61,144 bases of DNA from Bacillota bacterium. GTDB lineage: Bacteria > Bacillota > UBA4882 > UBA8346. The DNA lies in assembly GCA_023400055.1 (NCBI GenBank), contig JAEXFN010000043.1:1-61144 (forward strand). Reading direction: 5' to 3'. Each line of letters opens with the position of its first letter. Position 1 is the first letter of the stretch. Under the pieces are notes generated by a model. That model saw only the letters and a list, made by a program, of their open reading frames with translations, was not told the origin of the DNA and did not search any database. Below, one piece after another: positions 1 to 9,421 of the stretch. A program made the position numbers and the translations under genes.

Positions 1-120
1 CAACAAGCTCTTTCAGTCACTCAACAAGCTCTTTCAGTCACTCAACAAGCTCTTTCAGTCACTCAACAAGCTCTTTCAGTCACTCAACAAGCTCTTTCAG
101 TCACTAAAGGTGCTCTTTCA
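1..120. repeat. 21-bp tandem repeat array, copy 1 (runs off the window edge)
   Basis: Five perfect 21-bp units start at positions 1, 22, 43, 64 and 85. A sixth degenerate unit continues in the same phase to about 120. Each unit carries an AGCT core (6-9, 27-30 and so on) followed by CTTTCA. Related arrays lie at 31339-31516 and 60573-60710. The plus-strand frame is open and would read as a 7-residue repeat ending at a stop near 130, but the sister arrays are not consistently open, so a DNA-level repeat is more likely. The array begins at or before the window edge, so its true length is unknown. Confidence 0.9.
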
Positions 121-123
121 ACG

Positions 124-164
124 ACAAAATGAACATGCCCGGTAACCGGACATGTTCATTTTGT
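124..164. other. Strong inverted repeat (hairpin) between repeat array and GH30 gene
   Basis: A perfect 14-bp stem (124-137 with 151-164) encloses a GC-rich centre that can pair further. It lies about 100 bp beyond the stop of the minus-strand GH30 gene and could act as its transcription terminator, but no clear T-run follows on the minus strand. It directly abuts the 21-bp repeat array. Confidence 0.55.
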
Positions 165-263
165 TGTCGAATGCCCATGATAGGCAACCGTTCATCGCCC
201 GGGCCCGTTTCAGGGCATCGGGGTGAGTGCCATCCCCGACCGCCTTGCCGTTACGTCGGAGGA

Positions 264-2351
264 TTACTTGGCTTCCGCGGCCGTTTTGGCCGCCATTGTA
301 ACCCGGCCGATATCCTCCAGATCATGATAGGTTTCATTGGAGGGATCGCTCCATTTCAGAATCCAGGCCCGGTCCCCGCCCTGAGCGTCATTGACTTGAA
401 AATCAAAACCGACGGTCTTCCCGGCCGCGCCGCTGATGGTCCGGAAGGGGATGGCCATTTCAATGATATAACCGGTGGCGGTCTTTTTCGCGGCTGACTT
501 GAACCCTTCCTTCGCCGTACTATCGCCAAAGCTCTGGCGATTACCGGAATTGACCCGGTATTGGCCGTCGCCGGAACCGTAGTCCGCCGGTTTTTGATTA
601 TCCTCATTCACGAAGACTTCCACCGAATCCTGCAGATAAACCGCCCGGTTGGAAACATCCGGCGTTGGATCGGCGACCTCCGCGTAAACGTATAGATAAT
701 TCTCATCCCACATCGTCCGGAATTTGGCTGAGGCGCCGTGATCGCCATGAGCAATTCTGGCTGGACTGACTTCCACAGCATTCTGCCAAATCTGGTCCAT
801 TGCCCCGTCGATAACCGGGGTCCCTTGAATGGCCCGGGTCTTTTCCTCAGCCGATGTTGGCGCCGGAAGCGCGGTTTTTATCACCGCCGGTTTTACTCCG
901 GGTTTGCCTCTCAAGACCACCGTCGCAACACTTTGAGCCGGCAACTCCACGATCCGGTCGTCCCCCAGGCTTCCTTTGGCGACAAACCGTGCTTTGGAAT
1001 CCGGTTGAAAATTGGATAGATAAATCTCAGAACTGGTTGCCTGATAACCGTTGAGTTCCAATCGGACTTTGGAATTGGCGTACTTGGTATTGATCAGCAC
1101 GATCGTCAGCGCATCCTGCTCCGGCGAGGTATAGGCCGAGGTCTTAATGTCGCTTGCGGTGCCATCCGCCGCGGCATCAATCCGTTTGTACCCTGGTTCG
1201 ACGAATTTCGAAAAATGTTTGATGGCATAATAAGCATCTTTTATCGTATAACCTTGCGGCGTTTTCCATGAGGTGCGCGCCGCCGGATTCTCCATGGCGA
1301 TGGTCGAACCGGTTTCAGTCCAAACCAGATCCCAGAGCAAATAAGCGTTGGCGTCTTCCTCGACCATGGTGGTATTGATGGTCCAGGCGCATTGAATCCC
1401 GTTGCCCCGCGAAAACTCGGTCTGCCATTTGGGCAGATCGGGATAGGCCTTTTTGAGCTTATTCATACTTTTAATATAAGTATCCGGGTTCTCATGGGTG
1501 CCACCGGCGTATAGATGATGGGCAATACCGTACAATTGCCAGGGATTCTCCGCCATCAGCGGCTGGATGTATTTACTGATCTGAACGAAATCGACATTCA
1601 TGCTATCGGGGCCAAACATCTTGGGGGGATTGGGCAATTCTTTCAGCTTGTCATACACGGCGCTAAACGCCTTACTATATGCAGCCATGGTGTCCGTCTC
1701 GGTTCCTTCGAATTCGCACCCGTCATAGCTCGCTTTAAAGTCCGGCTCGTTTTGGATGCTTAAGTAGTCAAGCGGCACCCCTTTGGCATTATAGGCTTTG
1801 ACCGCATCGTAAAAATATTGGCCCAATTCGGCATACATATATTTGCCGCTAGCGTCTTTTTTGAGCGAACCCCCGCCCACAATGGTCCGATTACTCTTTA
1901 AGTAAGCCGCCGGCGACCAGGAGCTCATCAAGACTGTAACCCGTTTTCCGGCGGCCTTGTTCGCCCCGGTGATGACCTTGAGGTCATTCGCCACGTTGTT
2001 GATTTCGCCCGGTTTCGAATAGCCATAATTGTTTTTAATCCGCAAGATGTTTAAACCGGCTTCCTTGAAAAGCAAGTTATAAACCGCTTCGCTATAAGGG
2101 TTTTCAGTCAGCCAGTTATTATACCAGGTAACCGATCCGCCAAAACCGTCGATTGTCTGATGGGTGAGGTAGGGATTGACACAGACATTGACGATTTCAT
2201 CGCGAGTGGTAATCGGCTTGGCGTTTGCGGCTCCGGCCGCCGCCATCACCGCGGTTCCATATGAGTTTTGCCCCAGCGGTAATCCCAGGCACGCTATGAA
2301 CAGGAATAGCCCGATTGAACCCGCTAAGGACTTTAAAAACCTATTTGCCAT
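264..2351 (-). CDS. Secreted GH30 glucuronoxylanase-like glycosidase with C-terminal CBM9
   Basis: About 695 residues. An N-terminal hydrophobic signal peptide is followed by a GH30 catalytic domain (about 55-490) and a C-terminal CBM9-type xylan-binding domain (about 500-695) that resembles the CBM9 modules of the GH10 enzyme at 16165. The acid/base Glu is about 202 in the motif IQNEP and the nucleophile Glu about 312 in WQTEF. GH30 xylanases cut glucuronoxylan internally near methylglucuronate branches; the exact subfamily is inferred. The chosen ATG (2351) has GGGAGGGG ten bases upstream; an in-frame TTG lies seven codons earlier. The sequence LFIAC in the signal is only a poor lipobox, so secretion by signal peptidase I is favoured. 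It is transcribed away from the GH2 gene, with a 269-bp divergent spacer in which I see no convincing promoter. Confidence 0.88.
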   Translation of the reverse strand: MANRFLKSLAGSIGLFLFIACLGLPLGQNSYGTAVMAAAGAANAKPITTRDEIVNVCVNPYLTHQTIDGFGGSVTWYNNWLTENPYSEAVYNLLFKEAGLNILRIKNNYGYSKPGEINNVANDLKVITGANKAAGKRVTVLMSSWSPAAYLKSNRTIVGGGSLKKDASGKYMYAELGQYFYDAVKAYNAKGVPLDYLSIQNEPDFKASYDGCEFEGTETDTMAAYSKAFSAVYDKLKELPNPPKMFGPDSMNVDFVQISKYIQPLMAENPWQLYGIAHHLYAGGTHENPDTYIKSMNKLKKAYPDLPKWQTEFSRGNGIQCAWTINTTMVEEDANAYLLWDLVWTETGSTIAMENPAARTSWKTPQGYTIKDAYYAIKHFSKFVEPGYKRIDAAADGTASDIKTSAYTSPEQDALTIVLINTKYANSKVRLELNGYQATSSEIYLSNFQPDSKARFVAKGSLGDDRIVELPAQSVATVVLRGKPGVKPAVIKTALPAPTSAEEKTRAIQGTPVIDGAMDQIWQNAVEVSPARIAHGDHGASAKFRTMWDENYLYVYAEVADPTPDVSNRAVYLQDSVEVFVNEDNQKPADYGSGDGQYRVNSGNRQSFGDSTAKEGFKSAAKKTATGYIIEMAIPFRTISGAAGKTVGFDFQVNDAQGGDRAWILKWSDPSNETYHDLEDIGRVTMAAKTAAEAK

Positions 2352-2620
2352 TTTACATCCCCTCCCGATCAACTCGGTGTTTGTGTTATGATGCCAAATA
2401 TTTAACTGTTATTTATGAATATAAACCAGCTGCAAACTTTATAAAAGGACTTTCACTGAACTCCTATAATTGACACGGATTGTGTTTAATTTTCTTCATT
2501 TCTTTTTTCGAAATCCCCGGTAATATTTAAAGTAAGATCTATTTATTCCGATCCCCTCAATCCTTCAATGTAAAGCCGGATGCGGTAGATCGTTGCAACT
2601 CAATCATAAGGGAGTGTAAC

Positions 2621-4966
2621 ATGGTGAGAAGATGTATCGACGATAATTGGCGGTTTTTCCCCGGCGGCGAATCGATCTTTTTCGGAGTGGACAATGACGG
2701 CTTCCCAGTCAATTTACCCCACGATTATAGCATCATCCAAAAGCGCGACCCGCAGACGCCGGCGAGCGCATCCAATGGGTTTTTCCCCGGCGGATTGGGC
2801 TGCTACAAAAAAACATTATTCATCCCCGAAGAATGGACGGGCAAAAAGGTCGGACTGGAGTTTGAAGGAGTGTATATGAATGCCGCCGTACATGTTAACA
2901 AACAACTGGCAGCCCGTCATCCATACGGCTATACCAGCTTTTTTTGCGACCTAACCCCCTATCTAGATTATGGCAGGGATAACATTATCAGCGTGAATGT
3001 CAATAATGGCGCTCTTCCAAATACGCGATGGTACAGCGGATCCGGCATCTATCGCCATGTATGGCTGGAAGTGCGCGAACCTGTTCATATCGCGCCTTGG
3101 GGTGTCTTTGTAACGGCTCCGGAGGTCGCTTCCGAAAATTCAACGGTAGCGGTACGGACAACTATCGAAAATAGTGCCCCGGCAAAGGATGGTGTAAAAT
3201 TGCGTTCGATATTGCTGGCTGAGGATGATACCGAAGTGGCGATCTCCGAGCAAGCGGTCGCAATCCCGGCCGAAGGCAAATCTGAGGTTCTGCAAAGTTT
3301 AACTGTTTCTCCCGCAAAGTTATGGTCCATTGAGACTCCTTATTTATACACATTAAGGAGCGAAATTATAAAGGAAGACAAGGTAATTGACGCTAAACTG
3401 ACCAAAGTGGGTATCCGGTCCATCTCGTTCGATGTAGATCACGGCTTCCGTTTAAACGGAATTAGCCTTAAACTTAAAGGGGGTTGCGTGCACCATGACT
3501 GCGGCCTGCTGGGGACGGCGGCCTATGACCGGGCAGAGGAACGCAAGGTCGAACTACATAAAGCCAATGGGTTCAACGCCATCCGTTGCGCCCACAATCC
3601 TCCTTCCCCGGCTTTCCTCGATGCCTGTGACCGGCTGGGAATATTGGTAATCGATGAAGCATTCGACTGCTGGCGCGAGAACAAGACCCCCAATGACTAT
3701 GCTTTGTTTTTCGAGGAGTGGTGGGAACGGGACCTGACCGCCATGATCCTGCGCGATCGCAATCATCCCTGTATTATCATGTGGTCAACCGGAAATGAGA
3801 TCATCGAACGGGACGGGCGTTCGGAAGGGAACGAGTATGCCAGAAAACTCGCCGATTTTGTAAGAACGTTGGATGCCACCCGGGTCGTCACCAATGCCTT
3901 GTGCCCAATCCCGGGGGTAAACCATCAGTACGAATTAGCAGGCGATGATCCCTGGGGAAATCGGACCGAAAAATTTGCCGAGCCATTGGAGGTAGTCGGT
4001 TATAACTACCTGCGCCAACGGTATGAAAATGACGGAGTCAAATATCCGGGACGGATCATCTGCGGCTCCGAGACATACCCCTCCGAAGCCTTTGAATATT
4101 GGCGCGAAGTCGAACGTTTGCCCCATGTCATCGGCGATTTTGTCTGGACGAGCATGGACTACCTTGGCGAAGCCGGGATCGGCCGGGTGTGGTATGGCGA
4201 ACGGAAAGGCTGGCTTGGTGATTACCCGTGGCATATGGCCTATTGTGGCGATATCGATATCTGCGGTTTCAAACGGCCTCAATCCCATTACAGAGATTGC
4301 GTTTGGGGAATCTCAAAAGCTCCTTATATCGCAGTTCATAAGCCCCAAAACCACGGTAAAACTACCGGCATGATGGCCTGGGCATGGCCGGATGTCAGCT
4401 CCGCATGGGATTGGCCGGGGTTTGAGGGCAAACCCGTTTTCATCGATTTATATTGCGCCGACAGCGAAGTGGAGCTATTTCTCAATGGCCGATCACTCGG
4501 ACGAAAAGTCTCAGGAAAACCGAGTCAATATAAGACATCCTTCGAAACATTGTATGAACCCGGAAAACTCGTTGCCGTTGGTTATGAAAATGGGATAGCG
4601 ACTTCCCGGACAGTGCTTAAAACGGCGGGAAAACCGGTTACCATCCGGTTGACTCCAGATCGCAAAATCCTTCGTCCAGCAACAACCGACCTGTCCTATA
4701 TCACCGTAGAGATCGTGGACGCCGCAGGAAATGTCGTCCATAACGCCGCTAATGAGCTTTATTTCACGGTTTGCGGTGCAGGTTCTTTGCTAGCGGTCGG
4801 CAATGGAAACCCATTAACCGAAGAAGTGTATATCGGCAATCAGCGCAAAGTTTATGATGGCCGCGCTATGGTAGTTATCAAATCCACTGGAGAATTGGGT
4901 ACGATTGAATTGACCGCTACCGCCGATGGCTTTCCCGCATCAAGTGTAACTCTTGAAACAACCTAA
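2621..4966 (+). CDS. GH2 family beta-galactosidase-like glycoside hydrolase
   Basis: 781 residues with no signal peptide, so probably cytoplasmic. The order is GH2 sugar-binding jelly roll (about 1-155), immunoglobulin-like domain (about 160-270), TIM barrel (about 275-570), then a DUF4982-like segment and a final beta-sandwich. The acid/base Glu is about 393 in STGNEI and the nucleophile about 484 in CGSETYP. The family releases beta-galactose or related sugars from oligosaccharide ends; in this locus it probably removes xylan side-chain sugars, which is inference. The ATG is preceded by GGGAG. It is one of only two clear plus-strand genes here and is followed by a terminator at 4993-5048. 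Confidence 0.85.
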   Translation: MVRRCIDDNWRFFPGGESIFFGVDNDGFPVNLPHDYSIIQKRDPQTPASASNGFFPGGLGCYKKTLFIPEEWTGKKVGLEFEGVYMNAAVHVNKQLAARHPYGYTSFFCDLTPYLDYGRDNIISVNVNNGALPNTRWYSGSGIYRHVWLEVREPVHIAPWGVFVTAPEVASENSTVAVRTTIENSAPAKDGVKLRSILLAEDDTEVAISEQAVAIPAEGKSEVLQSLTVSPAKLWSIETPYLYTLRSEIIKEDKVIDAKLTKVGIRSISFDVDHGFRLNGISLKLKGGCVHHDCGLLGTAAYDRAEERKVELHKANGFNAIRCAHNPPSPAFLDACDRLGILVIDEAFDCWRENKTPNDYALFFEEWWERDLTAMILRDRNHPCIIMWSTGNEIIERDGRSEGNEYARKLADFVRTLDATRVVTNALCPIPGVNHQYELAGDDPWGNRTEKFAEPLEVVGYNYLRQRYENDGVKYPGRIICGSETYPSEAFEYWREVERLPHVIGDFVWTSMDYLGEAGIGRVWYGERKGWLGDYPWHMAYCGDIDICGFKRPQSHYRDCVWGISKAPYIAVHKPQNHGKTTGMMAWAWPDVSSAWDWPGFEGKPVFIDLYCADSEVELFLNGRSLGRKVSGKPSQYKTSFETLYEPGKLVAVGYENGIATSRTVLKTAGKPVTIRLTPDRKILRPATTDLSYITVEIVDAAGNVVHNAANELYFTVCGAGSLLAVGNGNPLTEEVYIGNQRKVYDGRAMVVIKSTGELGTIELTATADGFPASSVTLETT

Positions 4967-4992
4967 GATATTCGTGAATTACCAAAACGCTT

Positions 4993-5048
4993 CGCGACAT
5001 AATACACTTAGCTATCAATATATTGTGTCGCTAAGCTCTTTTTTTCTA
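4993..5048 (+). terminator. Rho-independent terminator after GH2 gene
   Basis: An imperfect stem pairs GCGACATAATA with TATTGTGTCGC and is followed by a run of seven T on the plus strand. It lies between the convergent GH2 gene and the small gene at 5077. Confidence 0.7.
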
Positions 5049-5076
5049 AAAGATCTGAAATTTTCTCTATCAGCTA

Positions 5077-5337
5077 TCACCGGGATACCAAACGACATTT
5101 AAAGGCAAACTTAACATACTCCTCGAGGGCTTTCACCAACTGTTCCTGCTCATTTAGCGTGAGAGAATCCAGTTCGGTGGTTTCGATGGCGTCTTCGAGA
5201 ATCTGCTTGATTTGAAACGGATGATACCCCAAAGCGCTCAATTGTTCCAGTAAATCCCGGATGCGTTCCAAGTGTTCCAAGCGCTCCATTCCCCCCATCC
5301 CCCTTGCCCCAAACGATTCGAATATTTCATTGCCCAC
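5077..5337 (-). CDS. Small hypothetical helical protein
   Basis: Up to 86 residues, rich in Glu, Leu and Gln, with no membrane segment or signal peptide. The helical part (about 17-75) contains regularly spaced Leu and Ile and looks like a helical bundle or coiled coil. I do not recognise the family. The start is uncertain: the first ATG (5337) lacks a good ribosome-binding site, while internal ATGs near residues 14 and 17 follow a G-rich run. It lies just upstream of the acetylesterase gene and convergent with the GH2 gene. It may be a real small regulator or accessory protein, or a minor ORF. Confidence 0.5.
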   Translation of the reverse strand: MGNEIFESFGARGMGGMERLEHLERIRDLLEQLSALGYHPFQIKQILEDAIETTELDSLTLNEQEQLVKALEEYVKFAFKCRLVSR

Positions 5338-5380
5338 GGCCGCGGTCTCTCGCTCCAGCCGCCTTTAAGCCGGCCGATGT

Positions 5381-7273
5381 CTATAAAACGGCCTGAAAAG
5401 GCACTGCCGGTAAACCTTCCTTATTATATAAATTGGCGCCCGCGGGATTATCAGCCCAGGCGTATCGGAGAGCCACCGGAGCGGTTATCCCATCGTTCCA
5501 AACCACGACCCGGTCGCCTTCGATCTTTGCCTTTGCCCAGACATATTTCCGGTCCGCGCCGGCAATGGCAAAGCCCTTCAGTTCGGGGCCGTCTTTGATC
5601 ATGAGTCCGCCACCCGTGTCGGAAAAAGCGATCGTGATGCGATTGCCCGCGATCTCCAGCGACCGGTAAGTGGGTCCCTCATGAACCAGCTTTTCGCCAT
5701 GGGCCACTTTTTGAGCGGCGAGCGCCAGACGGTATCCCACCTCCTTTTTATTCAGCGGATGAAGATCATTCCATTCGCCAAGGTCAATCGTTACGGCCAT
5801 CCCGGTATGGGGGAGCGCGAGGGCTCCGGATTGGGCGTCCCGCAACTCGGCCCACTCGCTTTCGGCGGGCTGGGCATCGGCCGCCCCATAGTTGGGCAGT
5901 TGGACATATAGGAAGGGGAAAGCGCCCCGGCCCCATTGGCTCCTCCAATCGGTGATCAGCGCCGGGAAGAGCCGCCGGTATTCGGCAGCCCTTCCGACAT
6001 TGGCTTCTCCCTGATACCAGATAACGCCCTTAATGCCGTAATTGGTCAGCGGAGCGATCATCCCGTTAAATAAACCCAGCGGCTGCCACTGAATCATCAG
6101 CGGATCGGCCAGCGGCGGAGCGACCGCGCCGACTCGGTACTGCCATTCGCCCCGCAGATCGATGGTTCGCCCCCCGACTGACAGGGAATACGGTTTGTCT
6201 TGGATAAAGCCCCCGGCGCCGGATGAGTTGACGACCCTGACCACAATGGTGTTTTGGCCGGCCTTGAGGATGTTTTCAAGAACCTCATAGATCCGCGGCG
6301 GATATTGGTATCCGGTGGAACCGACCATGATGCCGTTAACATAGGTGGTGTCACTGTCCACAATCCTGCCCAGCCAAAGCCGAGCCGCCCGGCCGGCCAG
6401 CGCCGTCGGGAGGGAGATTACTTTCCGGAACCAGACGACCCCGTTCAGCCGCTTCAGCCCCTCGTCCTCCCAGAAGGCCGGCAATTTCATGGTGGGCCAG
6501 GCCGAAGCATCGTATTCCGGATCGAACCACGCTTTTTCCCCATGGATCAAGCCCCGGTCGCGCCACCGAATATCGCTAAACCAGCGCTCGTTGGCGGCCT
6601 GGGTTTCCCGCTGCAGCCGGCGGCGGTATTCTCCATCTTTAAATCGTTCGGCTGTGGTCCAGTGCGCCGGAAACTCGCGCAGCACCGCTTCGCTGCAAAA
6701 TGCCTCGGCCGGGGCTCCCCCCGCGCTGGCATTTATCAGGCCGATCGGGACACGGTATTTTTCATACAGCGTTTGCGCGAAAAAATATCCGACCGCCGAG
6801 AAACTCGATACACTCTCGGGGGTCGCCGCTATCCAAGCGCCGGACGGCAGATCTTCCCGTGGTTCATTGAAATCATACTGTTCGGGAACGAGCAGCTGTC
6901 TGATGGCGGGGTTTTCGGCGCGGGCGATCTCGGCGGCGTAGCGTTCTTTCACCCTGGACATGGGCAGCCCCATGTTCGACTGACCCGAACATACCCAGAC
7001 ATCGCCGATGAGAATATTTTTGATGCGGATGACATGGTCACCGGTTTTAAGCTCCATGGAGTACGGCCCGCCGGCTTTAAAGGCGGGAAGCGTCACCAGC
7101 CATCTCCCGTCCGCACCGGCCGTGGCGGAATACGATCGTTCCATAAAATTGAGGGTGATGCTCGCGCCGGCCTTTCCCCACCCCCAGACCTTTAGGCCGG
7201 CTTCCCGCTGCAGCACCAGATTATCGCTTATCAAGCGCGGCAATATGATCGGGTTGCTGATGTTCCGCTTCAT
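5381..7273 (-). CDS. Sialate O-acetylesterase family (SASA) carbohydrate acetylesterase
   Basis: About 630 residues with no signal peptide. An N-terminal beta domain leads into the SGNH-type esterase motif CSGQSNM (nucleophile Ser about 99). A jelly-roll insertion resembling a GH2 sugar-binding domain follows (about 230-340), then the conserved block VIWYQGEANV, and the catalytic Asp/His region around NDLHP near the C terminus. The family removes acetyl groups from sugars. Here the likely substrate is acetylated xylo-oligosaccharides taken up by the ABC system (inference from neighbours). The ATG at 7273 follows AGGGGATCG; an upstream in-frame start at 7321 is less likely. It sits 57 bp downstream of the GH67 gene in the same orientation, so the two are probably co-transcribed. 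Confidence 0.85.
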   Translation of the reverse strand: MKRNISNPIILPRLISDNLVLQREAGLKVWGWGKAGASITLNFMERSYSATAGADGRWLVTLPAFKAGGPYSMELKTGDHVIRIKNILIGDVWVCSGQSNMGLPMSRVKERYAAEIARAENPAIRQLLVPEQYDFNEPREDLPSGAWIAATPESVSSFSAVGYFFAQTLYEKYRVPIGLINASAGGAPAEAFCSEAVLREFPAHWTTAERFKDGEYRRRLQRETQAANERWFSDIRWRDRGLIHGEKAWFDPEYDASAWPTMKLPAFWEDEGLKRLNGVVWFRKVISLPTALAGRAARLWLGRIVDSDTTYVNGIMVGSTGYQYPPRIYEVLENILKAGQNTIVVRVVNSSGAGGFIQDKPYSLSVGGRTIDLRGEWQYRVGAVAPPLADPLMIQWQPLGLFNGMIAPLTNYGIKGVIWYQGEANVGRAAEYRRLFPALITDWRSQWGRGAFPFLYVQLPNYGAADAQPAESEWAELRDAQSGALALPHTGMAVTIDLGEWNDLHPLNKKEVGYRLALAAQKVAHGEKLVHEGPTYRSLEIAGNRITIAFSDTGGGLMIKDGPELKGFAIAGADRKYVWAKAKIEGDRVVVWNDGITAPVALRYAWADNPAGANLYNKEGLPAVPFQAVL

Positions 7274-7330
7274 GGGTCGATCCCCTGGTTCATTTTTATT
7301 TTGGTGACCGAAAAATGGCAATAACCTCGT

Positions 7331-9400
7331 TTAATCGATCTTTCGGCCCCGTTGATCCGGTATCCCCGATTTCCGGTAAAAGTAAGCGTTGACGACATCG
7401 CGCCACTCCACGGCATTGTCGAGCTGGCGGCGCAACCGCTCCCGCACTTGTTGGAACCGGCGCAGGTCGATCTTGTCCTTCAGCCCTTCCCAACTTCTCT
7501 GCAGTTCCTCGACCTGCTCCACCCCGGCGCAATGCGTGTCGTAAATGTGCTGGATGATGGTCTGGCCATTTTTCAGCCGCTGCGTATAGGGCAGGTGGTG
7601 GAAGAACAACAGCAGTTCATCGGGACAGGTCTCCGGCGTTTCGTATTTCAGCGCGTTCTCCGGATGATACTGCCCGGCGTAACCTGTTCCGGTCCGGACC
7701 GAGCGATCGATTCCGATCCCCCGGCAGTCGGCCCGGTGATAAGTCCCCCAACGCGAATACTCGTAACCGTCGACATTCGGGCCGTAATGGCAGCCGGGAT
7801 TGACCATCCAGCCGATGCCCAGCGGCGCGGTATAATTCTCATAGATTCGCCAGGAATTGGAAAGCATCGTCTTGATCGTAGCCACCACTTCCGGGTCATT
7901 CCCAAAAGTGCACCGTACCCACTCTTCGGCGATCTCCGCCGCGCTCAGATCCGGATTCCAGGCCAGACGGGCAAAGCTATACAGGTTGGCTTGGGCCAGC
8001 GGATGGCCGGTCCAGTTGGAATCGTCGCCGATATTGGCCACGCCGGCCATCCCGCAGCAGCTCCGGCCGAACAGCGAACCGTCCACGATCCGTTTGACGA
8101 ACGATCCCTGTCCCCGGGCATACGTATCGAAAGCGAGGACCTCCTGCCATTGCGGCGCCAGGTAACAAAGGTCGATCTGCTGGCCGGTGTATTCCTGGGT
8201 TATCTGCAGCTCCAGCATTTGATTGGTATGTGCCATGGCTCCGAATAAAGGAGAAACCGGCTCCCGGACCTGAAAGTCCATGGGACCGTTCTTAATTTGC
8301 AGGATCACGTTGGCGGCGAACGCGCCGTCCAAGGGCTTGAAGTTATCGAAGGCCGCCTTGGCCCGGTCCGTCGCCCGGTCGCGCCAGTCCTGCCGGCAAT
8401 TGTAGACGAAGCAGCGCCAAATCACCAATCCGCCAAAAGGCTGCAATGCTTCGGCTATAACATTGGCGCCTTCCGCCTGGTTTCGCCCATAAGTGAAGGG
8501 ACCGGGCCGGTTTTCCGAATCGGCCTTGACCAGAAAGCCGCCGAAATCGGGAATTTGCTCGTAAATCTGCTCCACCCGCGCGCGCCACCAGTCCCTGACC
8601 CTGTCGTCCAGGGGAGCGGCGGTCGTCAGCTCTCCCAGCGTGAGGGGAGCGGCGTAATTGATGCTGAGGAAGACCTTGATGCCGTAAACACGGAAAATAT
8701 CCGCCATTTTGACTACTATCTCCAGTTTATCCCGGATCAAGCCGGTCTCTTCCCGATGCACATTGACGTTGTTCACCACCAGGCCGTTGATCCCGACCGA
8801 GGCCAGCAACCGCGCGTAATCCCGGATTCTGGCGCAATCGGCGCTCAGCCGGTTCTGCTCGTAAAAAATGGATTTCCCGGCGTAACCCCTTTCTACCGTG
8901 CCGTCCAGGTTATCCCAGTGGTTTATCATCCGCAAGGGATTGCGCGGCGCCTCGCGAAGCCGAAGATCGCTTATCTCCCGCTGGGTTTGCAGCAAGCGCA
9001 AGAAATGGTGGATTCCGTACAAGAGCCCTGGGTCGCTCCCGGCCGTGATCGCGATATACTCCCGCTCAGGGTTCCGGATAGTCGTGATCGCAAAGCCTTC
9101 CCCCGCCGTCCCGCCAGTCTGCCCCGGAGCGATAGCGGCCTCGAGCAACGGATGGCTGTCGGCTCTCCCCACGACGATGGCCCTGTTCCGTCTGGGAAGC
9201 TCGGTAGCCGCAGGAATGATATTCAACAGGTTTTGGATGCCTTGGCTCAGCTCTTCCTTGGCCGCCTGGAGCACCGGTGATTGGTTTAAAAAAACAATAT
9301 TGCCGCACCAGGCCCGGTATTGTTCACGTAACGACTTCTGCTGAATTTTGTCATACCTCAGCCAACAGTGGTATTCAATCTCCCGCGGCGACGAATTCAC
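7331..9400 (-). CDS. aguA: GH67 alpha-glucuronidase
   Basis: 689 residues, cytoplasmic (no signal), close to the family's usual length. The enzyme removes 4-O-methylglucuronic acid from the non-reducing end of aldouronic acids, the products of GH10 and GH30 xylanases. The expected catalytic residues are visible: Glu 296 as the acid, and Asp 375 (GPMDFQ) and Glu 403 (TQEYTG). Their spacing matches that known for the Geobacillus enzyme with a constant offset of eleven. The GTG start is well supported by GGGAGGG. It lies 21 bp after the GH8 gene and upstream of the acetylesterase, forming a likely cytoplasmic-degradation operon like the aldouronate operon of Paenibacillus. Confidence 0.96.
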   Translation of the reverse strand: MNSSPREIEYHCWLRYDKIQQKSLREQYRAWCGNIVFLNQSPVLQAAKEELSQGIQNLLNIIPAATELPRRNRAIVVGRADSHPLLEAAIAPGQTGGTAGEGFAITTIRNPEREYIAITAGSDPGLLYGIHHFLRLLQTQREISDLRLREAPRNPLRMINHWDNLDGTVERGYAGKSIFYEQNRLSADCARIRDYARLLASVGINGLVVNNVNVHREETGLIRDKLEIVVKMADIFRVYGIKVFLSINYAAPLTLGELTTAAPLDDRVRDWWRARVEQIYEQIPDFGGFLVKADSENRPGPFTYGRNQAEGANVIAEALQPFGGLVIWRCFVYNCRQDWRDRATDRAKAAFDNFKPLDGAFAANVILQIKNGPMDFQVREPVSPLFGAMAHTNQMLELQITQEYTGQQIDLCYLAPQWQEVLAFDTYARGQGSFVKRIVDGSLFGRSCCGMAGVANIGDDSNWTGHPLAQANLYSFARLAWNPDLSAAEIAEEWVRCTFGNDPEVVATIKTMLSNSWRIYENYTAPLGIGWMVNPGCHYGPNVDGYEYSRWGTYHRADCRGIGIDRSVRTGTGYAGQYHPENALKYETPETCPDELLLFFHHLPYTQRLKNGQTIIQHIYDTHCAGVEQVEELQRSWEGLKDKIDLRRFQQVRERLRRQLDNAVEWRDVVNAYFYRKSGIPDQRGRKID

Positions 9401-9421
9401 TGTCTCACCCTCCCTTATGAA

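Noticed and set aside
1..120. CRISPR array
   Set aside because: The 21-bp units are directly adjacent with no spacers, and no cas gene is present.
6254..7195. 313-residue plus-strand frame opposite the acetylesterase gene
   Set aside because: It is antisense to a well-supported esterase, has biased low-complexity composition and no domain.
8297..9280. 327-residue plus-strand frame opposite the GH67 gene
   Set aside because: It is antisense to a gene with all catalytic residues in place, so it is a shadow of codon bias.
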